From positions 23,040,959 to 23,104,958 of the forward strand of contig NC_084812.1 in NCBI RefSeq assembly GCF_963583255.1: 64,000 nucleotides of DNA. Direction: 5' to 3'. The position numbers and the translations under genes are program-made. Shown here piece by piece: positions 10,381 to 21,642 of the stretch. The notes below the pieces were generated by a model. It was not told where the DNA came from, did no database searches, and saw only the letters and a program-made list of their open reading frames with translations. Source of the DNA: Pyrus communis (lineage: Eukaryota > Streptophyta > Magnoliopsida > Rosales > Rosaceae). The stretch's first letter is position 1. Each line of letters opens with the position of its first letter.

Positions 10381-12726
10381 ATGTCTTCTTTCGATCGCAA
10401 ATGTGACAAGTATCCTCCACCCTTGTATTGTCAAGGTGGTTCTTCCGGCAAAATGGGTTATTTCAAGGTTACGGATGTCAAGATCAATTCCGAGAGCTAT
10501 TTCAGGATTTCTTGAGGTGTACAAGCATGCGATTCTGTCAAGGGTTTGCGTCAAACGGGTGAAAGATGATAACGGGCCATGAACCATGCTGGCAAGGGCG
10601 TCACTGCTAGGAAGAAGGCCATCAACTTCCATCCGTATTACTTCGTGTTGAGATTTACTTTTCTCATGCTGCGTCTTTTCTAAAAGATGATCTACTCCGT
10701 GAAATGCGTGCCCGCTCAGTGCTCCCCAAATACAATTCGTGCGATGATGGGATTCTCAAACTTGAGCAGGTTCTTTGATCTTGGCTTGACCATTAATGAG
10801 TTTTGGTACTTCTTCGAAATTGGCTACAAAGAAGGTGTGGGGCAGCTGAGTTCTCGCCATGGATTGCTTGATGCTTCTTGCAAAGGTGATCGTAAGTGGG
10901 CGAGAAACACCTTGGAGATAGTGGAAAGTAGAAGTCTAACTCTTCTCCTAAGCTGCATGTCCCGATTGTCTTTATCAGTAGTAAGTGAACTGCTTCATTC
11001 TTGGCCTACTTGAATTTTTGTTGAGTTGCTCCATGACTTCAGTTTACTGATCGTCCTTCTTGTTTTGTGTAGATTTGGAATTTTGCTCAACTCCAAGAAC
11101 TTCAGCGAATATGAAGAAAGTGCACATCGTCTTAGGCATTCCTGCTAAGTACGCTGAATAACACTGGCTGCTCAACCCTCTTCGTCGAAAGAAAGACGGG
11201 CTGCCTCCGAAGAAAGAGATAAAGTAGATAAAGGATGAGACGCTTGCTCGTTCGATTGCTACCATAGAGCCTGCTGCCAATAAGGGTGAAAGAAGAGATC
11301 TTCCTTACTTGCTTGTGAGCCTTTGGTCGAGAAGCAGCCGATGACTTATTTTACTGCTCGCGAGGGCTCGTCTGTTATAGAGAAACTTGTCATCGATCTA
11401 ACTTTTCCTAAGAGGACAAAAAAGTTTGTTGAACCTCAACCTATAAAACATGTTGCTTCGAAGGTATCCACGTCTATTACTGAGAGACTTGCCCAGTGGA
11501 AAGGTTCGGTGGTTCCCTGATGTTTGAGTTTGTATCCAAGCGTCAGTCAGGAGCTAAGTCTGGTTCGACTTCTGAGAGTTTCACCGTTATGAAGAGCAAA
11601 AAAATTGATTCTGCTGCTAAGGTGGCGCCTAGGCCTGTTCCTTATTCTTTCGTGATGCATTCGTCTACCGAGAAGAGGAAATCTGCTTACACAGATAGTT
11701 GTGAGAGATCCACCAAGTCTAAAGTTAGTGAGTTTCCCAAGGTTTGTGAGTTGTTAAAGGCTGACTGCTTGAGGACGTTGATGCATAAACCAAGTTTGTT
11801 GACAACATTGGTAAAGTTATCATCTTTTCAGGCTTTTTTGCGAAACGTCTTGCTTACTTGTTGAGGTTCTCCCTGATTGCCACAACACGTAAGACTTTGA
11901 TCCTAGAAGCTGAGTCTATGTGCGTTGATCAAGATGTTGTCAAGTGAGCTAAGAAGCTCAAAGTGGCGCTGGTGGCTCAACTTCACTCGGCTGCTGAAAA
12001 GATTGAGAAACTCGAATCTGAACTCATGGTTTTAAAAAGGTCTGATGTCTATGCACTCCTTCTATACAGTTGGAAATCGCTCATAAGGAAGTAGCTCATT
12101 TGAAGAATCAGCTTAGTGCAACTCAGGTGATGTTGGAAACTGCAGAAAAGGAAGTCAGTCGTGTTTCTCCAATGGTCGAGGACCTTGAGTATGTCAATTC
12201 GAAGCTACGATCTGCTTATTCTGCCAAGTGCGAAGAACTTGTCTTCTTGCATGTTGAAGTGTTTCATTTCAAGGAGGTTGTTAGTAAGCTTGAGTCCAAG
12301 GAAATGAATCTACAATGTGTGCTGTTTGCTAGCGAAATCCTGAGGAAAGAACTGGACAAGCTACAGGGTGCTCTCAATAGGCTTATTAAGGAGAATGTGC
12401 AACTGAAGAATGAAAGAAACAGTCAGAAAGTGGCGTTTGCTTATTGTCAAGCCGATTTCTACAAGCTTGGCTATGTAAACCATCTTCAGGGCCGACCATC
12501 ATATTATGAGTTTTTTTAGAATAACTTCGAGACTTTCTCCATTTCTTTAGTTGATTTGCTTGATTTCTCGTTTGAGTCTGCCTTTGGTTGAGCAATTAAG
12601 GGTCAGGTAATCCAGGCAGAGGCGGCTGAGGATGAGCTGATGGAAGCTTTGGCTGCTAGGAGCAGTGCGGCTGCTGAAGGCGTGCCAATCGAGAAACCAG
12701 TGGTTGCACAGGTTGCCAAGGAGTAA
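10381..12726 (+). pseudogene. Antisense extra ORF of Tat-like element (putative plant transposon protein), broken
   Basis: Starts MSSFDRKCDKYPPP at 10381 and ends ...VVAQVAKE with a stop at 12724-12726, but at least five frameshifts or stops split it into pieces at 10381-10515, 10687-11013, 11323-11520, 11496-11864 and 12070-12519, with a last block at 12600-12726. The second piece (FSNLSRFFDLGLTINEFWYFFEIGYKEGVGQ) resembles the N-terminal domain often annotated as putative plant transposon protein in retroelement extra ORFs. The 12070-12519 piece is rich in Glu, Lys and Leu with heptad spacing (EIAHKEVAHLKNQL) and predicts a coiled coil. The function of these proteins is unknown. It runs opposite to gag-pol, as in Retand and Grande. 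Start choice: the first ATG downstream of a TATA-like box. Confidence 0.65.
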
Positions 12727-14229
12727 CCTTTTTGCTTAGACTTAGGAATATTCTTCTTTTCCTTTTTGTTCTGCTTTACTTGAACTTTGTTGGCCTTCGA
12801 GCTGGTTTATCAATTGTTAGAAATTAAATAAATAGCTTTCCTCGTTTTTCTTCATCCTTCTATTTCGCCATTATTTTTGCAAAACTTTATCCTAGGACGG
12901 TTGGCTGGGTGAGTTGCCCCAATGAAGCAGCCAATCCCACGTCATCACTTAGGTTTTAGTTTCATCTTTGGGGCTTCAAGAGCTTTTACCTGCAAGAAGG
13001 AAAAATGCTAGATTTCTAACTTATAGAGCCTACGGCAGAACTCATTGCCTTCGTAGAAAGAAGGCAAGTTCACGTAGCTACTTATAGTTGTGAATATCGA
13101 CCATGTATGGCTTTACGAGCCTTAGCCCTCCCGAAGCGTATTGCGAAATTTTTAACCTATAGAGCATCTGACCGAACACGTGCTTCTCATATAAAGTAGA
13201 GGAGTCCGTAGAGCTATTATGGCTGTATTTCGGCTTTGAGTGGCTTCTAGAACTTTGGTGTGGTTTCTTGAACTTTGGTGGCTTCTTGAGCTTTGGTGGC
13301 TTCTTGAGCTATGGTGGCTTCTTAAGCTTTGGCCATTTTGGGTACGTTGCGAAGTTTTTAACTTATAAAGCTGTCGGTCAGACTTATGCTTCTCATATAA
13401 AGCAGAGGAAGTCCGCGTAGCTACTATAGTAGTACCTCGTCTTTGTCCCTCCAAAACTTAAACGTGATTCCGTTGACTGGAAGTACTACTTTTAAATAAG
13501 TAAATGAGTCCGCATAGTTATAGCAGGTATAAGTCTCGGCTTACGGATTACCTTGGGCTGCCAACCATTTAATAGTTGCCCGGGCGTCTTACTTACAGAA
13601 GCAGATGACCTGTGTGACCACTTCAAGTGTCATCTAGGCTCTCGGAGGTTTTTTAGGCGTGAGGTGTAGGTGGAATTACACCTCAGAGGCCACATCTTTT
13701 CGAGTTGTAACTTGATTTCGTGGGTCGCTTAACTAATATTGCAATGCTTTAAAACCAAACTATGTTCATGAAGACTTACACGTCAAGGACGGACCATCTA
13801 GTCAAACCATCTAGTCTCGCGAACTGTTTCATGGACGAGAATCCTGCACTTAGCATCTCTTCCGATTAGAGACCCTGGATCCCGTAAAATTTGAATTCTT
13901 CAATCGACTAAGTCTATTCCAGGGGAATGACTATCTTGGCCAATTATGGGAGTAGTCTGGCTCAGGTGGTCACTGCATTCAGGAGAAACTGAGCAGTCAT
14001 GCCACCCATCGATGTCTGGATATTCCAGATTAGTTTACTCTCTCCTAATTGGAGAGCACACGCCATATCTGTAAAGGTAAAGGGTGTCTTATACTTGTCA
14101 CAGTGATGGTCAGTTTGTTTATGCATTTAGCCAGGCTTATAGGCAGTAATAGCATAATAACTGATAGTCATCAGAATGCGAGGTCTTGTTCGTCGAGCTA
14201 CTTGAGTCTTCGAACATTATTCGTCATGA
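12727..14229. repeat. Tat 3' untranslated region with tandem repeats
   Basis: Two features stand out. A segment of about 85 bp with TTGCGAA.TTTTTAAC.TATA and TGCTTCTCATATAAAG occurs at about 13138-13225 and again at 13340-13428. Between them, at 13249-13340, an 18-bp unit (GGCTTCTTGAGCTTTGGT) repeats about five times. Hypervariable tandem repeats between pol and the 3' LTR are known for Tat/Ogre elements and can seed satellites. The rest (13430-14229) is unassigned internal sequence. Confidence 0.7.
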
Positions 14230-15350
14230 ATAAGGTCTAAGGAACGGTAAGAGGTCACACATAGTACTTTCTCAAGTTATAGCATTCCACTACTTTTCGA
14301 TTTCTTGATCATTTATGGTGGTGAGGGTGTAGCTACCCCTTCCGCCTACTCGGCTGATTTTGTAGAGACCTTGCCAGATAGGGCTATCTTTTTGGAACCT
14401 TCCCATCGGGCGATGATGAAGGTTTTTCTGAGGACTAAGTCTCGTGGTTGGAACTGCCAGATTTTTGCCCTCTTGTTGTAACTGGAGATGAGCTGCTACT
14501 GATAGGCCACAATGTGGGTGACAACATTCTCGCGCTCTTCCTGTACTAAGTCTAAGTATGTGGCCATCTTTTTCTTGTTCTGCTCTAAATTTAGCAGCAC
14601 AGTGTTAATGCTTAGCACCGTGACTTTAGAATGAATGACCGCCTCATAGCCATAAACCAGGGAGAATGGAGTTTCACCAGTTACTCATCTCTTGGTGGTG
14701 TGATATGCCCATAGAACACCAGGGAACTCGTCTGGCCACTTACCTTCTTGTCTAAGAGGGACTTTTTGAGGTAGTCAAGAATGGTCTTGTTGGATGCCTC
14801 AGCTTACCTTTTCCCTTACAGATACTGGGGTATGGACATATGCTGCTTGATGCCATATTTTTTGAATAACTTTGCCGTCTTTGCCCATAAATTGTAGGTC
14901 ATTGTCTGTGACAATAAAATGTGAGATACTGAAGCGGCAGAAGAGGTTTTGCCATATGAAGTGTTCTATGTCCGTTTAGGTGGTTATACTCATTGATTCG
15001 ACTTCGACCTATTTTGTGAAGTAGTCGGCTGCTACAATAATCATACATGTACCCCAAGTAGCAGGCGACATTGGCCCCATAAGGTCAATCACCCACTGCA
15101 TGAATGGCCAAAGACTCGTCTGCGAGTAAAGTTCGATGGTAGATAGTGCGGGCACAAGCTTAAAGCGCTGGCAGCTATCGCACATTTGTATATACTTATT
15201 GGCGTCTTGATGTATGGTTGACTAGTAGTAGCAGACATTAAAAACATAGCGGCATCCAGAGTGGTTTCCACATATGTCTTCGTGGATTGAACTAAGAATT
15301 TTTATGTCGCCAGGGCATAGGCAGTGGAGTTATGGTCCTGAAAATGATCT
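14230..15350 (-). pseudogene. Ty3/gypsy integrase relic
   Basis: Minus-strand reading near 15110-14820 gives WPFMQWVIDLMGPMSPATWG, a first catalytic block MIIVAADYFTK, and a second block IVTDNDLQFMGKD with the second catalytic Asp. Near 14755-14500 it gives GKWPDEFPGVLWAYHTTKR and GETPFSLVYG. Near 14480-14300 the C-terminal module reads RDLVLRKTFI and then GKVYKISRVGGRGSYTL. All belong to the integrase core and the GPF/Y-like C-terminal domain of plant gypsy elements without a chromodomain. Several stops (after DYFTK, in TTKR*VTGE) and indels inactivate it. Confidence 0.8.
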
Positions 15351-15559
15351 TCAAACGAGCATATCGTTCCACATGTAATAATGTATTGCCTTCATCTGGA
15401 GCTTTCAAGACTCTAATTTGTCTGCGATGAGCGTTCCGTTAGCTATGTAGTCGATGATGGGATCCCGCTGGTTCCTCATCTATACTCGACTTTTCCAAAT
15501 ACTCGACTGAGATGTAGCGCCTGAGCTGATGGTTTAAGGCGGAGCCTAGGCCTGTTAGT

Positions 15560-16870
15560 GCGTTTGTATGGGCATTTTTTGCTTGTGGAACTTGAGTGAG
15601 TGTGTACGCTTGGAACATCGCAAGCTGCTCTTGTACCTTCTTGAGGTATTAGACCATTCTTGTTTCCTTTGCTACGTACTCTCCTGAGGTTTGGTTGATG
15701 ATCAGCTGGGAATCGGAATAAATCGTGAGCTTCTTCACCATTAGGTCTTTTGCCAATTGAAGACCTGCTAGTAGGGCTTCATACTCTACTTCTCTGTTTG
15801 ACGCCTTGAAGCTTAGAGTGACCGCCTGCTGAAGCATCAAAGCGTGCAGGGTAGTGAGGAATAAGCATGCTCCTAATCATTAGTAGTTGGATGATACATC
15901 AACATGCAAGCATTGAAAATCTCTTGCAGGTAAGGCTGGTGTGACTACGGTATGCTCAGCTGCCTCTAGGGCATTTCTGGGTTAACTTGTTATGCTCGTC
16001 GAAACGTTGGCCGGTTTTCGTGCCTTTAACGTCATGCATCTGGATTATGTGGAATATCGCATTATGACGATGACTGCATGTGTTGAAGGTACGGCCTGAG
16101 CTTCTGGTTTGCAACAATTAGCGCAAAAATCAAAGTTTTGATTTTCAAGTGTTTGGTTTTCACATCAAGGAGAGCTTTTGAACTGTGGAACACAGGTGGT
16201 CGTGCCCCAATCTCTTATTGTATAATGATAGAGCTTATTACTCCTTTATATATTGCCATCTAGATGCATAGGTCCTCCGCTGCTTTCGGCTTGGATAGTA
16301 GGGGAGGTGATGTCAAGTACTTCTTCAAGTCCTGTAATGTTTTCTCACACTTCGTCTTCCATTTGTCTTGCTACGCGTCTTAATCGCCTTGAAAAGTGCT
16401 TGCATTGGTTGGTAGGCCGCGAGGGGAATTAGTTAAGTGCAGTTGCTCGTCAGGTCAAACCTTGGATCTCTTTCAAAGTGGTGGGGGGACTTCATATCCA
16501 GGATCGCTTAGATCTTCTTTGGATGTATGTTTTGCATGGTTTGATCGCTGCTTAGGGTCAATGAGATGTGCTTGACATTTTTTTCGAGTTTTCATCTTGA
16601 TTCATCTGTCAGGGCATTGTCGACCTTGATGCCATCTTTTTGACCTGCTTGTTATAATTGCTATTTGACAAAAGTAGAGTTGTCTTTCTGCACTTTAGCT
16701 GCTACTGTTGTGGGTGAAAGGCTTCTTCTTAGACTATTTAAGAACTTGTACAGTGCATCTCCAAGACATGGCTTGGTCGCCTTTAATCTTTCCGACTGCT
16801 CCTCCAAGGATGCAAAATCGAATTTTTTTTTATACTTGATCGAGGTCACAGCTCTAATCTTCACTAGCTA
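15560..16870 (-). pseudogene. Ty3/gypsy RNase H relics with missing RT core
   Basis: At 15649-15840 an open minus frame reads SFKASNREVEYEALLAGLQLAKDL and YSDSQLIINQTSGEY, the ribonuclease H type found in Tat elements. Upstream, about 16350-16250 gives CEKTLQDLKKYLTSPPLLSKP (start of the RT-linked RNase H) and 16540-16380 gives HPKKI*AILDMKSP (the RT thumb/connection). At 16661-16870 the frame KFDFASLEEQSERLKA belongs to the protease-RT linker. The RT palm with its F/YxDD motif should lie between these blocks, but there is room for only about 100 bases, so the RT core has been deleted. Confidence 0.7.
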
Positions 16871-17442
16871 GGGTCAGCCCAATATCCCATTATAGGGAGG
16901 TGGGTCGCTGATGATCATGAAGGTTTGTGAGAAAACAATCAATGGGCTGGTTACGTTAAGTGTAATGGTGCCAATGACAGTTGAGGTGAGTCCATGAAAT
17001 CCGATCAAGACCTCTGTTTTGCATTTGATCATGCTTTCCAAGTCCATCTTCTGGATGATTGATAATTAAGGATATTGACTAAGCTGCCATTGTGCACCAT
17101 AATTCTGTCAACGATGGCGTGTGCCAGTTGAACAGAAATCACCAAGGCGTTGTCATAGGGAAAGTCTAGTCCCTCAGAGTCCCGTTCGATAAAGCCGACA
17201 ATTGGTCCATGTACAGCATCTATGGCTTGAACCTGAAAAACTGGTCTCGCCTGCTGGATCTTCCTCTTCTTGAAATTATTGGTGGCCCCCAGATGCTTAA
17301 ACTCGGTAAAGATTCTGTTAATTAATATCATCTTGGTTGGGGGTTCTGCATCGGCATCTACTTCTCGCCTTGGCTGAGCAGCTAGTCTGTCGACATATTG
17401 GCCGCACTTTCTTTCTTTCATGAACTTCTCAAGGTACTTCAT
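16871..17442 (-). pseudogene. Ty3/gypsy retroviral-type protease relic
   Basis: The minus-strand ORF 17442-17029 contains QYVDRLAAQPRREVDADAEPP and NRIFTEFKHLGATNN from the gag-protease linker, then VSVQLAHAIVDRIMVHNGSLVNIL. In the retropepsin family this last segment carries the catalytic Asp (usual form VDxGSxxNIL); here the residue is His (MVHNGS), so the copy would be inactive even without frameshifts. Downstream (17028-16880) the segment VLIGFHGLTSTVIGTI and PPPYNGILG fits the second half of the protease fold. Confidence 0.7.
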
Positions 17443-17819
17443 CCATGTGGTGCAGTCATTGGTTATGTGACCACGACCTCTGTGGAATGCGCAGTACTTT
17501 GTCTAGTCCATCTTGGAGGTGCCTCATTTCATAGACGACGACGGCTTGAACAACAGCCTATCCTTAAGGTTGCAAAGGATTTCGTAGGTCGAGACTGAGA
17601 ACTTGGTACGTCTTGGGCACCATGCCTTCCTTCACCGGGGATCGATCCATATGTCTGCTCTCTGGCTTATTTTTGTCGTTGAGCAATTTATCGCTTGCCT
17701 TCTTCTGAGTTGACTCTGTAAAGTCAGGCGGCTTCTAGGAGCTCTTTTCTTCATCCCAGAGGGAATGCTTTTGTGCCAAACCATAAGAGTTTGTCAAGCC
17801 CATGATCAATTCTCCAAAA

Positions 17820-18330
17820 AATGGGTAAGCTGTTGGGAGCCCCTTTCAGAATGCTGAGCATGCGATGCTGTCATCACATCTGATAATCTTCGCCTTCTCC
17901 GCCTTGAACGTTTTAACGTATATGTGGAGTGACTCCTTTAGGTCCTTCCTTATGTTGAAGAGGTGGTCAAACTTCTTCTTGATTGAGCGGTATGATGAAT
18001 ATTCCTTAATGAAACCAGGGAAAGTTTGTTGAAGCTTCGAATTGACCATGGCGGCAGGGTGTGGAACCAGTCTTGCGCCTCGCCTTGGAGTGTCGTGGCA
18101 AAGATTTTGCACATGAGAGTATCATTGTTGGCATAAAGCGTCATGGCGCTTCGGTAGTGCATCAGGTGCATGCATGTCCGGATCTTCATCTTCTTTGAAT
18201 ATGGTGAAATATGGCTGGCTAAACTTCCACAATGGCTCCGTCTGCACGATCTCTTTTGTGAAGGGTGACTTGCTTAGGTTGGCCACGTCTCTATGAAAGG
18301 CATCGTCGATAGCGTTAATACATTGGAATT
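17820..18330 (-). pseudogene. Ty3/gypsy gag relic
   Basis: Two overlapping minus frames (18189-17950 and 18112-17846) together give HYRSAMTLYANNDTLMCKIFA, TTLQGEAQDWFHTLPP and then EYSSYRSIKKKFDHLFN and FKAEKAKI. This is the conserved core of plant gypsy gag (retrotransposon gag domain with the QGEAQDWF...LPP signature). The join between frames near 18000-18050 is a frameshift. Gag would form the particle and bind template RNA; this copy cannot. There is no zinc knuckle in what remains. Confidence 0.75.
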
Positions 18331-18673
18331 CGCGCAGTTACTTTACTACGAGCCTTTGTACTTCCTATTGGATTTACACCTAGTGGGGTAGCGGAGCCTC
18401 TAGCTGCCCCCTAGTGTTGACTTGACGGTCTATATTGCTCTTATGCATGTCCTGCTCATCTATGCAGTGGTTGCGGTGCACGTGATTTATTCTGTGCTGC
18501 TCGCCGTCGAGTTTGGTGAGGGCTGCCAGTGGAACTTAAGCTGGACTTCTCAGGTGCTCTCATCTGTCCATTATGCAACTGCCTACTCTGATGCCTTATG
18601 CATGCTAAAAACACTTTGGGAAGCTTTTCCAAGATGTTTCATCGGAACTCAAGAGTTTTGTAAGTTTTTCTAC

Positions 18674-20295
18674 TGTCCCGGATCACAACTTGACCTCGTG
18701 ATAGTATATTCCTATCCCTCATGTTCTAAGTTTCAATTCCATATATGTTATATGTTGAAAATGGTTGAGATTTGGACCCAAAACAGAGCCTTGTAACCTT
18801 GTCCAGAAAATTCTCTTTCGTGTAATCGTTAACCTTGACCGGGTCAATCCGACCCCCAACCCGATAGCTCGAACCCCGACCCATTGATTCAGACCAAACT
18901 TGATTCCAACCCATTTGCTTTTTAACTATTAACCGTTAGTTTTTCAAAATTTTCTTGAAAACCCTCATAGGCTAATTTTGATGCCCTTTTTGGCATTCAT
19001 TTAGTGAAACTCCAAAGTTTTACCATAGTTGACTACCTTGGCGGCTTGTTTGACTTTTTGGTTAACAGTTGACTTTTCTGTTGACTTTTTATAAAATTTG
19101 CCTGGGACCTTTCATATTGTATTTTAAAGCCTTGATTCCAAATCCGCACTCTGTTTAGCCAAATTTAATCGTTTTAGTTGAGTTTATTAATGGGTCCCAA
19201 TATTATGCTTTGGTGCGATTACTATCGGAGACTCCGACTTTCATAATTTGAACTGCCATGACCTTCCAAGTAATTTTTAGTGGGTCTTTTCTTTTATATA
19301 GTATTTATACTTATTGAGTTTCCACATCTATAATTATTAATGAATTTTCTATGTGATGACATAGTTAAATTAACGTTTATAAGAAATATCGTATTGTTGG
19401 GAAATTATGAAATAATCATACGGAATGCACAAGTATGCGTATTATAAGGGGATTCCTTAATTACGGCTATGAATAGTATTATGTTGACTATAATTATCGA
19501 ATTACTATGGCATGACCTTTATTTGCTCATCGTGTGCTACACTGGTGTTTGTACTCGCCCCGACCTGGGCCAATCTTCACTTGTATGTTAACATCGCAAT
19601 GTACGCTCACTTTGGTTCCATTGTAGGTGTCAATCCTATCCTAGATTGCTATAGGCAACTAAGACTCATATATGATGCGCATAGCGCCAGTCTTCATGTG
19701 ATTGTAGCATTAGAGCGTAAATCGTTTCTTTACACCTACTTATGTTCATGTCAGAATACGTCTGCATGAACTCGTGTATTAGCATATGTCAATGAGCACT
19801 CAATATGATATGTTAGTTTATGCGAGATATTGTGATTACCAGATGTTATGTGTTTATTTACGAATTATTATGATGTATTGCATTCTAGAGTTATTATGGT
19901 TTACAGTAAGTATTTTTATAATATATGTAGTATACTATTTTTGGAAACTATACTTGTTTTACAGCGAGGGTTATTACTTTTTCGAAAAGGTTCTACAAAA
20001 TTTTATTTTTAGGCCCACTCACCCTTATTTTTCGCCCTTCCAGGTTTTAATGGTAGAGCTTCTGTGTTGACGAGGACTCTTGGCAAATGTTGGTATAGGA
20101 GATTACCTTCGATGATATAATTCTCATTCTACTTTTAATTTACTTTACTTATGTTGTGACATCACGAGTGAAATGGGTTTAATCCCGCTCATATGTGCAC
20201 TCTTGCATTTTTAGGTTTAAATTTACTCATATTTTCTACATCGCTACACTTTATAGCTTTGTCACCTTCCTAATGTCGACCAACGCAACTCCATT
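18674..20295 (+). repeat. Gypsy LTR fragment (copy related to 24978-27191)
   Basis: The right part (about 20005-20280) aligns clearly with 26860-27145: shared blocks are GCCCACTCAC, GACGAGGA.TCTTGGCAAAT, TTTACTTTACTTATG, CCCGCTCA, and TTAGGTTTAAATTTA.TCACATTTTC followed by TTTGTCACCTTCC. The left start at TGTCCCGGATCAC (18674) is a plausible TG terminus. Similarity stops near 20290, where CACTA-like sequence begins, so the right terminus is lost. No coding. Confidence 0.65.
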
Positions 20296-20548
20296 AATAT
20301 TTCCTAAACGACAATCATTTTCTTCGTCAGGTAAAAGTTTCCCATCTTCGGGCCAAAAGTTTACCCGAAGAATGAGTTTCTGCCCTACAAAATCCTTCTG
20401 TCGCATAAATATTTTCAGTCAACCCAATATGTTGATGGTGTTCGCCCTACCAACTAAAATATTTGTCGGGTAAAATTTTTTTCACGGACAAAATGCCATC
20501 CTTCGCGTAAACTTTAATTTGTAAGGCAAGCCGTATTTTCTAGTAGTG
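20296..20548 (-). mobile_element. CACTA (En/Spm-like) terminal fragment
   Basis: The right end reads, on the complement, CACTACTAGAAAATACG (20532-20548), the characteristic CACTA terminal inverted repeat. Inside it are subterminal repeats of the type TTCG.C.GGTAAAAGTTT, TCGGGTAAAATTT and CTTCGCGTAAACTTT. The opposite end is missing; the fragment abuts the gypsy LTR relic at about 20295. There is no transposase sequence. Confidence 0.55.
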
Positions 20549-21617
20549 ATGGGTAACGACCAAAGCTCAGTTGAGGACTTTTTTTCACTCATATCCTCAT
20601 CTCCAGTGGAGACAATATTGCAGATCGCTCTCTGACACCCGATTTAAAATTTAAAAAAAAAAAAAAAATCCATCATGAATAAGAGGACTACCCAATCCAC
20701 TATTCCTTAAGCCATGTCACAGGTAGTGAACCAATTTTATCAGAATTTTTGATGCACTCTCGTCAATGGTTGATTGATAGTGGAGGCTCCTATCACGTCT
20801 ACTGGCAATTTATCTTAAAAATTATATATTCCATTGAATTTTTTTTTCAACCATCGATTGCGTTGCAGTGTTCATTTTCTAGTTTCGTGTTTACTATCAC
20901 TCATACGTCATATATGCTTCATACCTCGCACGACTCCTAATGTTTATATTTAGATTCCAACACTGCAATGCAGTGTCCATTTTTTGGTTATGTTTTTTTC
21001 ATCACTCACACATCTTCTGCAGTTCATACAATTTTAATATTTCTCCATTCTCATAATTTTCATTAAATTTTCCATCTTTTTTAAGGTTTTTAATTATTAA
21101 GAAAGAATAATATATAATAACCTTCGCATATTAACATAGAGGATTTGAACTCGATCGAGTGGTTTGGTTCTTGCGGTGGATACTTGTATTAAAGTTTTTA
21201 GGGTTTGAATGGTTGTGTGCTTGGTGCTGATTTGGTTCAGATCAGGTTGTTGTTTGAACTCATAATTTTCAATACATTTTCCATCTTTTTTCGTTTTCGT
21301 ATATTTTTGTTCAATTATGCTCTAAAATCTCAAAGCTCTTATAATACTCATTTGCAGATGGAGATCTAAATACACAGAGCATATGAGCAACAAATAAAGT
21401 CTCATTTTTTATTTGATTCTTATAAATTTTCAATAATTTATATCGTAGTAGCTGCTTTTTTTTCTTTTTTTTTCTTTTTTTTCCTTTTTTTAATTACAAA
21501 TCTCTGTGGTGGTTTTTGTTTCTATGGATGCGGTTGATGAGATCTCCGGTGGGGCTGTCCCTGCTTCAACGTCATAATCTTTGTTTGAATCCTAATCAGA
21601 ATTCGATGTGCAGAAGC
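20549..21617. other. AT-rich spacer with small local duplications
   Basis: At about 20868-20935 and 20970-21030 a phrase of about 60 bp (TGCAGTGT.CATTTT, ATCACTCA.AC.TC, CA..CAT) is duplicated. TTTTCCATCTTTTTT occurs at 21067 and 21277. At 20758-20800 a short frame reads WLIDSGGSYHVY, like a Copia protease active-site segment, but it is too short to call. Pyrimidine-rich runs occur at 21460-21490. No gene is supported. Confidence 0.4.
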
Positions 21618-21642
21618 TGGTCTATCTATTCACCAACCTCAA

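Larger units (their letters stand above)
8913..18600 (-). mobile_element. Decayed Tat-like Ty3/gypsy retrotransposon, 5' end truncated
   Basis: On the minus strand the order is gag (about 18330-17820), protease (17442-16900), RT remnant/RNase H (16870-15560), integrase (15350-14230), a tandem-repeat region (13430-13140), an extra ORF on the opposite strand (10381-12726) and a 3' LTR (9471-8913). The lack of a chromodomain, and an antisense ORF between pol and the 3' LTR, are known traits of the Tat lineage (Retand and Grande types). No 5' LTR or primer site is found to the right of gag; the element stops near 18600, where another gypsy LTR begins. Every reading frame is interrupted. Confidence 0.75.

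Noticed and set aside
20758..20805. Copia protease fragment (WLIDSGGSYHVY)
   Set aside because: Only about twelve matching residues with no neighbouring Copia sequence; too short to separate from chance.
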